A stretch of DNA of 64,000 bases from Enterococcus malodoratus ATCC 43197. Lineage in GTDB: Bacteria; Bacillota; Bacilli; Lactobacillales; Enterococcaceae. A program made the position numbers and the translations under genes. This document shows, piece by piece, positions 50,524-60,022 of this stretch. The notes beneath the pieces are model-generated. The model was given only the letters and a program-made list of their open reading frames with translations, was not told the origin of the DNA and did no database searches. Numbering within the stretch: the stretch's first letter is position 1; every line of letters begins with the position of its first letter. The DNA is taken from contig NZ_KE136481.1 in NCBI RefSeq assembly GCF_000407185.1, forward strand, positions 637,136 to 701,135. Direction: 5' to 3'.

Positions 50524-51573
50524 TTAGATCACCGACCCCTTTGTTAATATCAATCCTCTTTCGATCGTTCTAGTATTTGTTGTAGCGATATTTAAATCAC
50601 TTGGGATTCTTCCGGTGCCGTTCCAAACCACTAACAGTTCGCTATTTGAAGACCCTTTAATACCGGATACATTTACCTCAGCCATCCCTACTGCATACAA
50701 GCACATCAATTGATTAATAAAAGTTGTATCTGACCCAACGGTGGCTTTCGAACTTCCTCCAACATAAATAGATTTGTGATTGGCAATTGATTTTGTATTC
50801 TCTGCAAACTTACACTTCGCCAAACTCATGTATCCGCCTTGTTCTTGATACAACGAATACCTTGTATTACCTATAGACGGTGCATTTCCTTGATCTATGA
50901 ATTGGATCCCTCGTAATTGAAGGTACCCAGTGCAATACATAAACGACATTGACCGAACTTTAACTGGACAATCAGTTGTTGATGGATCAAGATTCGTCGT
51001 ATCTTGGACCGATCGAATATAAATACCACCAGAATAGATGTTTCTAAAGCGAACATCTTCAAGAAACGTACCATCTTCAACGAGGATAACGACTTGGCTC
51101 GACGTTAATAGTGGAATCGTGTTCACTGCGGCTTGGAGTGTCTTAAACGGTAATGCTTGCGACCCATCCGCTGTACTATTGTTGCCTCGCTCCGTTGAAA
51201 CATAGATAGTTAGTGTACCACCGTATTCCCCAAGTATTTTATCAAGCTTCTTATTTATTTCTGAGATACTTACATTCTGATTTTCCAATTCTGATCGTGT
51301 TTCCGCCATGTCTTCATCATGCGTGAACTCCCCAGCGAGTAGTCTCCCTTGAAGTGTATCGAATTGTTGTGCTCGGTTATTTACCCGTGCGTCCACTACT
51401 TCGTTTGGGGAATCGCCGCCCGAATGCAGGACTAAATTGTCAATTCTCTTGTCAACGACGTCAATTTTTTGATTTTGGTCACTTGTAATACCGTTCAAAA
51501 TATCCACATTATCGTTGAACGTTTTTTTCCATTCTGTTGAAATCCGATTTTTAATGAGTTTTAGTAGTTCCAC
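50524..51573 (-). CDS. Tail protein with coiled coil and beta-helix domain
   Basis: 349 residues. An N-terminal coiled-coil region (about 1-115) is followed by a right-handed beta-helix (pectate-lyase-like) from about 120: GGTLTIYVSTERGNNSTADG, ALPFKTLQAAVNTIP, then repeated short strands. Such proteins are side fibres or receptor-binding proteins, sometimes polysaccharide-degrading. No catalytic residues are evident. GTG start overlapping the preceding stop. Confidence 0.75.
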   Translation of the reverse strand: MELLKLIKNRISTEWKKTFNDNVDILNGITSDQNQKIDVVDKRIDNLVLHSGGDSPNEVVDARVNNRAQQFDTLQGRLLAGEFTHDEDMAETRSELENQNVSISEINKKLDKILGEYGGTLTIYVSTERGNNSTADGSQALPFKTLQAAVNTIPLLTSSQVVILVEDGTFLEDVRFRNIYSGGIYIRSVQDTTNLDPSTTDCPVKVRSMSFMYCTGYLQLRGIQFIDQGNAPSIGNTRYSLYQEQGGYMSLAKCKFAENTKSIANHKSIYVGGSSKATVGSDTTFINQLMCLYAVGMAEVNVSGIKGSSNSELLVVWNGTGRIPSDLNIATTNTRTIERGLILTKGSVI

Positions 51574-52595
51574 TAAATCACTCCTTTCCTAGCTAAGTTC
51601 GCTAGTATTGATGTCATTGTTTTCTTCGTATTTGATAACGTGATTTCAGGCGGTTTATCAGGCAATGCAGGGTAACAAGTTATACCTACCACTCGTATAA
51701 GCGAATTAATATTTAAAGGTTCATAGATAAATGGAACTCTATCGCCTTTTTCCAATTCAATAACCCACTTTAGTGAGATTGAGCCAGAAATATCAGGAAA
51801 GTCATGTATTTCTTGCTTTAGCCGTGCAGACATATTTCCCGGTATTGTATATCTTTGATCCTCAACCGGATCTTGAACTCTAATACCATATTTCTCAGCC
51901 AGAGGACTTGTATAAGTTATTGGACTAAAAATATAGTTATCTTTGTCATCCGTTTTACCAAAACCACGTATTTGAGTCTTTAAAGCAAACGTGTCAATAT
52001 CAAACTTCACTTCATCAGTATTAAATTTATATCGGATTTGTTTTTCTGTGGTTTGTCCATAGTCCTCTCTAGGATAGAATCTAAGGTGTTTATTGTCAGG
52101 AATAACTACACATTTGTAATCATCTATAACCTCATTAATAAGATCCAAATAGTTACCATTTCCAAAGTTTTCCTGCTCAACTTTACTAAATACACCGATC
52201 GGATCTATAACCTCCCAGGTAAAACCATTGTTTCCTGATTTGAAAATGTGTGATAAAACTTGATTAATTGTCAAATTCCCGGTCAGTGAACCATCATATT
52301 GTCTACAGTCCTGAATCGTATAGTAAATATGAGTAGCTGTCACATCCTTATATATTTTTGAGCCTGAAGCATAACTAGCCATTTGCTTTATTACAAAGCG
52401 TTGGCCATTCCAAATCAAAATGTTTTCGTAATCAATCAAATCAAAACTAATCCCGTTAAAATTTGTTCTTTGTATAGTAAAACTGACTTCCCATGTTTCA
52501 TTTTCTTGCCAAGATTCATAGAAAGAATCCTTATCATAACCGATAAGGATTTCTTCATTGCTCTCCTCTAAATTTCCAACTAACAAATCAGTCAT
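51573..52595 (-). CDS. Tal-like phage tail protein (prophage tail family)
   Basis: 340 residues of the gp27/Tal-like fold: WEVSFTIQRTNFNGISFDLI early, KDVTATHIYYTIQD (near 85), then GDRVPFIYEPLN and a C-terminal IRVVGITCYPA. It forms the hub under the tail tube; no peptidase domain is attached. ATG 52595 follows AGGTGGTATC. It lies directly after Dit, as expected. Confidence 0.82.
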   Translation of the reverse strand: MTDLLVGNLEESNEEILIGYDKDSFYESWQENETWEVSFTIQRTNFNGISFDLIDYENILIWNGQRFVIKQMASYASGSKIYKDVTATHIYYTIQDCRQYDGSLTGNLTINQVLSHIFKSGNNGFTWEVIDPIGVFSKVEQENFGNGNYLDLINEVIDDYKCVVIPDNKHLRFYPREDYGQTTEKQIRYKFNTDEVKFDIDTFALKTQIRGFGKTDDKDNYIFSPITYTSPLAEKYGIRVQDPVEDQRYTIPGNMSARLKQEIHDFPDISGSISLKWVIELEKGDRVPFIYEPLNINSLIRVVGITCYPALPDKPPEITLSNTKKTMTSILANLARKGVI

Positions 52596-52603
52596 GATAC
52601 CAC

Positions 52604-53428
52604 CTACTTGTATAAGTAACGAAAATCCCAAAAAGATTTAACGTTAGCTACATTTTGAATTTCAATTTTGTTGATACCTTCGACTAGGGTGATTAATCCG
52701 TGATTTGTATCAATACCCCGACTAACACCGTTTAGTTTCGGGTATACACGATCTAAAGTGACTGTTTGCCCTAAGTTAGTAGAGAATTCAGGAAAATAGA
52801 TGAATCTTTCCCCAGTAGTTCTATTAAAGATGGTTGCATTTCCTCCAGACTCACCTTGTAAAGTGATTTTTAAATACACTTCTCTAGGATCTACAGGAAA
52901 ACTCCCAGCGTTAAAGATAGTAAAACGACTAGTTTCATGAGTATATTTATAATCTCCATCCACAAGTCCCTGACTGAATTGCCATTCATTATTCAGACTA
53001 AAATCAGATAGCGTTGAGGTAATCGATTCAGCGTACCCTTTAAACACATTAAAAGATACAGTGAAATGAGACATGAAAAACGCTTTTTTTGTAACCGATA
53101 TACTGTCTAAAGACACCGGATAACGTTTTCCCGGCTCTTTCGAATAGATGAAATAGTATTCAGCTTCTCGAGAAAACAATTCTCTCAACTCAGTTTCTCT
53201 TAAAACGAGGTCGTCTAAAGTGCTGACCTTTAAATCAAAATCAAGCATGATTGGAAATGAATCAAATGAATGATTAACTAATCTTTGGCCGACGGATCCT
53301 TGAAATGATGTAAATTCATTTTTTGGGACTGGCATTCCAATGACAATTGAAGCAACTTTAATATCATGATCATTCGTCAAACAGTAATCACAATCACTAA
53401 ATCTTAATAAGACATCTGTTTTTACCAT
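52604..53428 (-). CDS. Distal tail protein (Dit)
   Basis: 274 residues, Sipho_tail family. Early strands with VGQRLVNHSFDSFPIMLDFD (near 45), and a second, galectin-like half with IFNAGSFPVDPREVYLKITL (near 170). Dit forms the hexameric ring joining tail tube and baseplate. AAGGAGGGCTTAG precedes ATG. Placed between tape measure and Tal-like genes. Confidence 0.85.
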   Translation of the reverse strand: MVKTDVLLRFSDCDYCLTNDHDIKVASIVIGMPVPKNEFTSFQGSVGQRLVNHSFDSFPIMLDFDLKVSTLDDLVLRETELRELFSREAEYYFIYSKEPGKRYPVSLDSISVTKKAFFMSHFTVSFNVFKGYAESITSTLSDFSLNNEWQFSQGLVDGDYKYTHETSRFTIFNAGSFPVDPREVYLKITLQGESGGNATIFNRTTGERFIYFPEFSTNLGQTVTLDRVYPKLNGVSRGIDTNHGLITLVEGINKIEIQNVANVKSFWDFRYLYK

Positions 53429-56400
53429 CTAAGCCCTCCTTGCCATATATAGCTTACGTTTTAAAGTTCCCGCATTCGTTTGATCAACTGAATGTCCAAC
53501 TTGTTTTCCATCCAAAATACTATTCACTTTAACTGGTCGTTCGTTAATCTTATTTATCAACTGATTCAAATCAGTTTGAGTCACAAAGCGACCGGTTGAG
53601 TTATTGTTTGAAGAATAGTTTTGAGAAGAAGGTGTTGGCTTATACTGTTCTCTAGCTGCTATCGCTTTTTGAATAAGCAAATCAGCACTGTCTTTAGCAG
53701 GATTGATAATAAATTCTTTAGCATAATTAGGATCTTCACCAATCCAAGCAAGAGTAGGACTATTTACTTCGCCTCCTTCGGCGAATCGCCTAGGGCCGTT
53801 CGGACTCCACCCGCCCATTGGATTAAATTCGGAACGCCATCGAGCATTATTAAAAAATGCCAATAGTTGATCATACCCACTAAAAATATTGCCATGACCT
53901 GGCATAGCGTATCTTGCAAATGTTTGCGGAATAAATTGAAGCAATCCTTTCGCTGGATTTCCCGATGCGGTATTTACATCCCATACGGCAGAGCTCTGAA
54001 TTACTTTCTCATTTCCAGTTGATTCATGTTGAATCAGACTAAGAATATTCCTTATATCAGAGGCTGTTACGGATACCTTCATTTGTGCCGCTGCTGTACT
54101 GATAGCTTGATCCCACTTACCTTGAAAACTTTTGCCTGGTCCTCCGCCACCATCGCTCAGTTGCTTTATTCTTGCAAATCCTAATAAATCAGGTGCAGCA
54201 TAAGGACTATAACCGATACCATTTCCAGGACCATAAGCATTAGGAGAAGAAGCATTAAACATTTCTCCAGGTTTTGTATACATTCCAACATGTCGACTTG
54301 CTCCAGGCCCGAAGAAAACCAAGTCGCCAGGACGCGCTTCTTTTTCGTTGATATGGTCTGTCGCTCCCCATTGATCTCCTGTGTAATGTGGGAATTGGAT
54401 TCCGACTTGTTTTAACGCCCACATAATTAATCCAGAGCAGTCAAATGTGTCTGGACCTTCAGCTCCCCAAACATATTGTTTACCTTGTTGAGCCAACACG
54501 TATTTAATGAATTCGCCCCTGCTACCTGAACCACCTATTTCGCTCTGATACTTATCAAAAAGTTCTTGGACGTATTTGACAACATTGTCTTTAACGTAAT
54601 TCAGTCCGCCTTTGGCTGTTTGAAACTCTGCGTTTCCTTCTCCTCCCAGTGAACCTAAGAATTTTGAAACGCCTAATTTATCTGTTATTGTTTCATACAA
54701 TTTGTCAGCACCATCGCTAACGAAGTCAGCAGCATTTTCGGCTTTCTCTTTTACCCAGTCAGCAATGTTATTAATGGTCCCCCACACGCCATCCGCATGG
54801 GCAGGAAGTCCTTTTGTCATAGATAAGAACTGTTTCGATGCTTCGTGAGGTAAAATAGACGTACCTGCTTGTAAAGGTCTAATTTCGGGACCATTTACAC
54901 CGACCGCGAAAATTCCCTTAGATGGATGATGCGCCATTTCAAACCCTTCTTCACCAACTAGCGCAATTTCATCTTCCGGTAATCCGCTTGTCCCTTTTGC
55001 ATGGGCGCCAAATTTGAAATTTTTGAGACCTTTGCCCCAATCCTTGTTCAGTCCATTTATCAAACTACCTATACCGTGTGCGATCGCTTCAACAATACTT
55101 GACAGATTTCTTTTTAAGCCTTCCCAAGACCCCTGAACAGTTCTTGATTCATTTTGTGATGCACCAATATGTTCTCTAGCTTGCTCTTGAGCGTTTCTTA
55201 CAACTGAATTTTTTTGCGCATTAATTTCTGAACTAACCCTATTTTTTTGATCACGTGCTTTTGAGGTTACTTTGCTGAATTGGTCATTCGCAGCATCTCT
55301 AGTCCCATCACGTTGCCTTCTTGCTTCTTTTACAACTTTCTCATACTGTTCTTGAGAAAGAGTACCCGTCTCGTCTCGTTGACGTTTAGCTGCTTTAACA
55401 GTCTCTTTGTACTTTTTGTCAGCCGCATTGATAATATCGTCCCGAGCTTTTCTTGCTGGTTTAACAGAGGCGTCGTATAGTTTGTCAGCTTCTTCTTGAG
55501 TGGCTTCTAAATCTTTAGCGTTTAATTTACCTTTTTGTTTACGTAGATGTTTAAGCAAATCTTCTTGTTCTTTAGCTCCGCTTTCAATTGCTTCGACCGC
55601 TTTTCCATTCATGGCAAATTGATAAGCTACATACTCCTTAACAAACTGTTTTCTTAGCTTGTTTAGTTCTTTATTTTTTTGCTTTTCACTCTTACTAGAA
55701 TCGTTTTGAATTTCTTCAACCTTCTTGTAGTACTCGTTGACGGTCGTCTGCATTTTTATGAGCGCATCTTTTTTACTTTTTTTGGAAGCATCATTGTTTT
55801 CTTGTTCTTTTTTTAGGAGTTTGTCAGCTTCTTTACGTGTCATAACCCCTTGTTTAACAAGTAAATCTAGATCCTTTTTGGATCTTTTTTGTTTGCTGTC
55901 ATAGTAATCATCGATGTCTTTGCCCATCTCTTCAAAAAGTTTGTCGGATTCTTTTTTTGCTTTTTGAGCACTCTTAGTATCAATTCCCATCTTAATAAGA
56001 AGTTTTTTGTTTAACTTGTTAATTGCAGGGGTAATCTTTTTGCTGATTTTCTTTTCGTCTATTTCGACCTCGATCTCAGCTTTTGTTTTTTCTACTTTAG
56101 GCTTCAATGGTTTTCCATTCAGAGACTTTTGAATGCTGTCTCCAAATCCCTCACCAAACTTGCTGCCAGCCCAAGCGCCTGCTGCGGCTCCAAGAGCTGT
56201 TCCGATACCGGGCAATATAGCTGTCCCTATTGCTGCACCTGCAGCAGTCCCTCCAACTGATCCAGCAAACCCGCCTACTTTCTGTCCTGTTGATCCTTCT
56301 TTAAAAAGTTCAGGGAGACTACCCAAAATACCAATAAATGGAACTAATTTTGATAACCCAGCAGTTAAGTTGGACAATTTAGCTAAACCGCTAAATCGCC

Positions 56401-58096
56401 CTAATAATCCAGCCGTAACAGCAGTTTCAGCTCCACCTATAGCAGCAGGCGCTACTGTTGTAGCCGTTTGAGCGACCGTTTCCGTCACTCCTGCTTTAGT
56501 GGCGTTTCCAAATCCTCCGCTTAAAAAGCTAGTGGCTTTTTCGACTGCAGTAAATTCAAGTAGAGATTTACGAGCTTGATTGATCATCGAAATGAATTCA
56601 AAACCTTTTTTTACTGCGAACATAGTCACAAGTGCTTTACCCAGTAATTCAACTTTATCTTTATTGTCAGCTAGATTTTCAATGATTTTATCCAACTGTT
56701 TAAGAGGATCTTTGATTTTCTTTGTATTACCATCGATCAAGCCGAACACATCTGCGACGGCAAGGAGAATATCCTTTCCTTGCTCCCAAGCGCCTGAGGC
56801 TAACGCTTTTGCTAAATCTTTAACGTTGCCTGTGATATTTCCAATCGTGGACTTGTTTCGATCCAAATAAGAAAAGACATCAGAAACATGTTGGAATAAC
56901 CCGACAACAGAATCAGATGCACCGTTGATTATACCTGTAAGCTTATCTTTACCTAAATGCTTAATAATATCATTAATTCCGCCAACGATATTCGCTTGCA
57001 AATTTCCAATTGCCCCTTCAAAAGTTGTAGTTGTTTTAGCGGCTTGAATTGCGCCATCGTTCATTCCTAGTTTAGTAATTGCTTGGTTAAACTCATCAGC
57101 CGAAATCTCGCCTTTTTCCATTGCATCACGGAAATTACCTGTGTATGCACCGTTATCGACCATCGCTTTTTGTAACACGCCTGATGCACCAGGTATTGCA
57201 TCTGCCAACTGATTCCAGTTTTCAGTAGTAAGTTTCCCTGCCCCAGCTGTTTGGGTAAGCATCATTGCTACTGCTTTAAATGTCTCAGCACTACCGCCTG
57301 CTTGGGCGTTTAAGTTCCCTGCTGCTTGAGTTAATTCGGTATAATTTTTAATACCGTTTGCCGCTAATTGAGCAGTTGTGTTAGAAACTGTAGAAAGGTC
57401 ATATACAGTATCATCTGCATATTTTTGTACAATTTTAGTCGCTTCGTTGATCTCTTTTTCACCAAATCCACCTAGTTTCATAGTGGATTTAAATTTATCG
57501 ATTGAGTCAGAGGCTTCTACAGATTCACCGATTAATTCACTAAAACTACCAGTGATTACTTGAATTGCATTAGAAGCAATGCCTGCAACGGCACCAATTG
57601 TCAGTTTATCTTTAAGGCTCATAAACTTCGATTCTGTTCTTTCTGCTGTACGTCCTAGCTCTTGAGTCTCGGTCTTCGCTTGAGTAGCATCTGCGTTCAA
57701 TGTTGTATTTTTTTTATCAGGAACACCCGCTATTTCGCTTTTAATAGACTTTATTTTCAGACTAGCGCCATCGTTATCAGCTTTTAATTCTGTAATCTTG
57801 CTTTTGGGGATGTCCTTCAAGAACGCTTTGGTTTCTTTGATATCCCTTTCCGCATCTGAATTATCGGCTTTAATAGTGAACTTAACTGGTTTATCAAGAG
57901 TTTGGTCAACATCTTTTTTCATGGATTTAGCAATTGTTTCAATTTTTGCTGTCTCACTTTTGAACGAGTCGTCAATCTTTGATCCAGTATTCATACCAAG
58001 CTTAGTCAAAACATCATCCACAAAAGAAACATCGTTCTTGAATTTAGGTAAATTAGCCAGCATGACATCAATGTTAATCGTTGCATCTGCTCCCAT
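53429..58096 (-). CDS. Tape measure protein with NlpC/P60 and lytic-transglycosylase-like domains
   Basis: 1555 residues. The N-terminus is helical; a TP901-type core around 190-380 is followed by a hydrophobic Gly/Ala-rich stretch (about 585-650) and a lysine-rich coiled coil (about 690-1000). Near 1219 an NlpC/P60 domain has Cys in DTFDCSGLIMWAL and His in SRHVGMYTKPG. Near 1357 a transglycosylase-like domain has Glu in LIQHESTG and NPAKGLLQFIPQTFARYA. It sets tail length and probably digests peptidoglycan during DNA entry. AGGAGGTACATAT precedes ATG. Confidence 0.93.
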   Translation of the reverse strand: MGADATINIDVMLANLPKFKNDVSFVDDVLTKLGMNTGSKIDDSFKSETAKIETIAKSMKKDVDQTLDKPVKFTIKADNSDAERDIKETKAFLKDIPKSKITELKADNDGASLKIKSIKSEIAGVPDKKNTTLNADATQAKTETQELGRTAERTESKFMSLKDKLTIGAVAGIASNAIQVITGSFSELIGESVEASDSIDKFKSTMKLGGFGEKEINEATKIVQKYADDTVYDLSTVSNTTAQLAANGIKNYTELTQAAGNLNAQAGGSAETFKAVAMMLTQTAGAGKLTTENWNQLADAIPGASGVLQKAMVDNGAYTGNFRDAMEKGEISADEFNQAITKLGMNDGAIQAAKTTTTFEGAIGNLQANIVGGINDIIKHLGKDKLTGIINGASDSVVGLFQHVSDVFSYLDRNKSTIGNITGNVKDLAKALASGAWEQGKDILLAVADVFGLIDGNTKKIKDPLKQLDKIIENLADNKDKVELLGKALVTMFAVKKGFEFISMINQARKSLLEFTAVEKATSFLSGGFGNATKAGVTETVAQTATTVAPAAIGGAETAVTAGLLGRFSGLAKLSNLTAGLSKLVPFIGILGSLPELFKEGSTGQKVGGFAGSVGGTAAGAAIGTAILPGIGTALGAAAGAWAGSKFGEGFGDSIQKSLNGKPLKPKVEKTKAEIEVEIDEKKISKKITPAINKLNKKLLIKMGIDTKSAQKAKKESDKLFEEMGKDIDDYYDSKQKRSKKDLDLLVKQGVMTRKEADKLLKKEQENNDASKKSKKDALIKMQTTVNEYYKKVEEIQNDSSKSEKQKNKELNKLRKQFVKEYVAYQFAMNGKAVEAIESGAKEQEDLLKHLRKQKGKLNAKDLEATQEEADKLYDASVKPARKARDDIINAADKKYKETVKAAKRQRDETGTLSQEQYEKVVKEARRQRDGTRDAANDQFSKVTSKARDQKNRVSSEINAQKNSVVRNAQEQAREHIGASQNESRTVQGSWEGLKRNLSSIVEAIAHGIGSLINGLNKDWGKGLKNFKFGAHAKGTSGLPEDEIALVGEEGFEMAHHPSKGIFAVGVNGPEIRPLQAGTSILPHEASKQFLSMTKGLPAHADGVWGTINNIADWVKEKAENAADFVSDGADKLYETITDKLGVSKFLGSLGGEGNAEFQTAKGGLNYVKDNVVKYVQELFDKYQSEIGGSGSRGEFIKYVLAQQGKQYVWGAEGPDTFDCSGLIMWALKQVGIQFPHYTGDQWGATDHINEKEARPGDLVFFGPGASRHVGMYTKPGEMFNASSPNAYGPGNGIGYSPYAAPDLLGFARIKQLSDGGGGPGKSFQGKWDQAISTAAAQMKVSVTASDIRNILSLIQHESTGNEKVIQSSAVWDVNTASGNPAKGLLQFIPQTFARYAMPGHGNIFSGYDQLLAFFNNARWRSEFNPMGGWSPNGPRRFAEGGEVNSPTLAWIGEDPNYAKEFIINPAKDSADLLIQKAIAAREQYKPTPSSQNYSSNNNSTGRFVTQTDLNQLINKINERPVKVNSILDGKQVGHSVDQTNAGTLKRKLYMARRA

Positions 58097-58113
58097 ATAT
58101 GTACCTCCTCTCC

Positions 58114-58743
58114 TTATTTATTTGATTGTGCTTGAGCAGCTAACATATCGAACATGCTGCCTAATTGATTATCTAAGTTATCCACAGTTTTTTCGGACTC
58201 CAAAGCATAATACTGTTGCAACTCCAAAAGATTTGTCAGTGATTCTCCTTCTAATCCGCTAACTGTTCTAGATCGAATAGATAGAATTCGTTGAAATTGT
58301 GTTTTATCACTTAATCCGGCCAACAGTGATTTGAACGTAATGTAATGCATCTTCCCTCGTTCTTTCAGCAAATCAATTCCGTAATCAGAAAAAAAAGAGG
58401 CGTAAATTGCCCCTGCATCTTGCGTATAGGAGTACAATTTTTCAGGTTCAACACCTTCGAACCCAGAATCTCCGCTCTCTTCATTTCCGTATGGATTTCT
58501 CTGAATATAATTGCTGATATCTTCAACAGCCTTACTCTTTTGCTCGAAAGTAAAGGTTTTGGACAGCGTTTCATCTCCAAAATAAAATAGATCAAAAGCT
58601 TTATATATTTTCTCGAAGGATTGTAAACGATTGTCCTCCAATAGTTCGTAAAATTTCAGCACTGTATCAAAAGACAGATCCAAAGGGATTTCATGGTCTT
58701 CAATCAAAATGGTTGTTTCAAGATCATCAATTAAATCAAACAA
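58114..58743 (-). CDS. Phage Gp15 family protein (tail assembly chaperone)
   Basis: 209 residues, mostly helical; matches the Gp15 family found just upstream of tape-measure genes (PLDLSFDTVLKFYELLEDN near 20, then YITFKSLLAGLSDKTQFQRI). It probably acts with the preceding protein as a G/GT-like chaperone of the tape measure. The two are separate genes here, with no visible frameshift link. TTG start. Confidence 0.82.
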   Translation of the reverse strand: MFDLIDDLETTILIEDHEIPLDLSFDTVLKFYELLEDNRLQSFEKIYKAFDLFYFGDETLSKTFTFEQKSKAVEDISNYIQRNPYGNEESGDSGFEGVEPEKLYSYTQDAGAIYASFFSDYGIDLLKERGKMHYITFKSLLAGLSDKTQFQRILSIRSRTVSGLEGESLTNLLELQQYYALESEKTVDNLDNQLGSMFDMLAAQAQSNK

Positions 58744-58748
58744 TTAAA

Positions 58749-59198
58749 TCACTTCTTTTTATTGTTTTTATGTCGATTACTGTAATGTTTGTCGGCAGCT
58801 TTTTTGCGTTCGACCATTACTTTATCCAATTCTGTTCGAAGGAGACCAATAACGGTATTAACGGCTTTCGTACTTTGCCCATAATGCTCGTAAATACGTT
58901 TGCCTTCTCCTTCTCCTAAAACAACGTCAAGCGTCGCTAAAGCGCCATTCCTCATTGAGATCATTTCTTCTTGAGTAAATGATTTATATTGATCAGCAGT
59001 AGTAGTTTCCACACCATCTAACTTCTCAAGTTTGGATGCCATATCTCTCAATTGAACTGTTACATCAATATTCGCGTAATCAGAAAGCGCACAATCAATT
59101 TCGTCGGAAATTGAAATATCATAATTCTTACCAGCGATTTTCACTGTTTTAGTGAGTGCTAATTTAGCATCTAAGTCGATAATGTTATTAATAGCCAT
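58749..59198 (-). CDS. Tail assembly chaperone-like protein
   Basis: 149 residues: ALTKTVKIAGKNYDISISDE at the start, then helical; C-terminus lysine-rich (NRHKNNKKK). Position between major tail and tape measure, together with Gp15, fits the gpG-type chaperone role. AGGAGGAACATAA precedes ATG. I recognise it by context and general pattern rather than by strong motifs. Confidence 0.75.
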   Translation of the reverse strand: MAINNIIDLDAKLALTKTVKIAGKNYDISISDEIDCALSDYANIDVTVQLRDMASKLEKLDGVETTTADQYKSFTQEEMISMRNGALATLDVVLGEGEGKRIYEHYGQSTKAVNTVIGLLRTELDKVMVERKKAADKHYSNRHKNNKKK

Positions 59199-59225
59199 TT
59201 ATGTTCCTCCTAAATTCAAATAAAA

Positions 59226-59249
59226 AAGGCTAACCGATTGGTTAACCTT
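59226..59249 (-). terminator. Terminator after the tail-tube genes
   Basis: Minus-strand stem AAGGTTAACC/GGTTAGCCTT, four-base loop, TTTTTTATTTG, overlapping the last codons of the 65-residue gene. Separates head/tube genes from chaperone and tape-measure genes. Confidence 0.78.
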
Positions 59250-59439
59250 CTTCTGTTTTAACTGTAAAAGCCGGGATATCAGTCGGAATTGACTTTGTGC
59301 CATTCTCAACTGCTACCGCAACATAATCACCTTTCTTAACTGCTGTTCCAGCAGCCAACCCAGTGATAGTCAATGGACTTGCTCCTGCTGGAACCACATT
59401 TGTTCCATCTTTTTTATTAATTTCAAAAGTTCGCGCCAT
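59242..59439 (-). CDS. Small Ig-like/decoration protein, 65 residues
   Basis: MARTFEINKKDGTNVVPAG, then SPLTITGLAAGTAVKKGDY and a final strand AFTVKTEEG: a compact beta-sandwich-like domain similar to Ig/Fn3-type additions on major tail proteins. AAGGAAGCTTAAA precedes ATG. It follows the -1-frame tail extension by a few bases, so it may decorate the tail tube. Confidence 0.7.
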   Translation of the reverse strand: MARTFEINKKDGTNVVPAGASPLTITGLAAGTAVKKGDYVAVAVENGTKSIPTDIPAFTVKTEEG

Positions 59440-59453
59440 TTTAAGCTTCCTTT

Positions 59454-59528
59454 CTATGTTAGTTCGATTACTGCCCCATCGGCTGTTGGTGTTATTTTCC
59501 CTACAACAGCCGGGCTAACTACTCCCCC
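59454..59528 (-). promoter_or_regulatory. Candidate -1 frameshift site and extension of the major tail gene
   Basis: Five G (59528-59524) lie just before the tail stop. A -1 slip gives GGVVSPAVVGKITPTADG then AVIELT, stopping at 59454. A 9-bp stem CGGCTGTTG (59512-59504) with CAACAGCCG (59488-59480) follows 11 bases after the G-run. Confidence 0.7.
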
Positions 59529-60010
59529 GCTTTCACCAATGTAGGTTTGCCGTTGAAGGCTAACGTAAAGCTGAATGTTTGCTTAGCATTCGCAGCTCCA
59601 CCAAAAGGCACGATAGCCGTCAATGTAACCACAGCTTGAACTTTGTTGCCTTTGGCATCCGTCCATTGAGCTAGTGTACGTAACTCATCCCCAATAGCTA
59701 AGAATTTGGCAGCAACAAAATCTTGCGCTTTATCGCCAAATACTCGATGTCCGGCAACTGCAAAGGTAATATTTTTACCTGTTACTGTTGAGTCAGTAAA
59801 ACCTTCTCCATCGTAATATGGGGAAGCATCCGTTGTATCGGCCGCCGCAGGAGTGATGGTAGTAATACCTGCTGCTAAAAGTGCAAAATCCGCATTAGCA
59901 ATTTCTGCGAGGTCTGTTTTCCCCGAAACATCGATCTCCACTTTGTTTTTGAAGTTTAGTAAAAATTCTTTTTTTGGTTCCTCGGCAAATTTTTGTAAAT
60001 CCATTTTCAT
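59519..60010 (-). CDS. Major tail protein (short form)
   Basis: 163 residues: MKMDLQKFAEEPKKEFLLNF, then a Thr/Ala-rich beta region typical of siphovirus tail-tube subunits (YYDGEGFTDSTVTGKNITFA, VAGHRVFGDKAQDFVAAKF), ending KPTLVKAGE. AGGAGGAATTACAC precedes ATG. The -1 frame after the stop encodes a peptide similar to one behind the capsid gene, so a longer form probably also exists. Confidence 0.88.
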   Translation of the reverse strand: MKMDLQKFAEEPKKEFLLNFKNKVEIDVSGKTDLAEIANADFALLAAGITTITPAAADTTDASPYYDGEGFTDSTVTGKNITFAVAGHRVFGDKAQDFVAAKFLAIGDELRTLAQWTDAKGNKVQAVVTLTAIVPFGGAANAKQTFSFTLAFNGKPTLVKAGE

Positions 60011-60022
60011 GTGTAATTCCTC

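Noticed and set aside
56133-56471. Plus-strand Ala/Pro-rich open frame inside the tape measure gene
   Set aside because: It is the antisense shadow of the Gly/Ala-rich tape-measure segment, with no ribosome site.
58114-59198. Classical G/GT -1 frameshift between the tail chaperone genes
   Set aside because: The two genes are separated by stop, gap and a separate start; I see no slippery heptamer at the junction.
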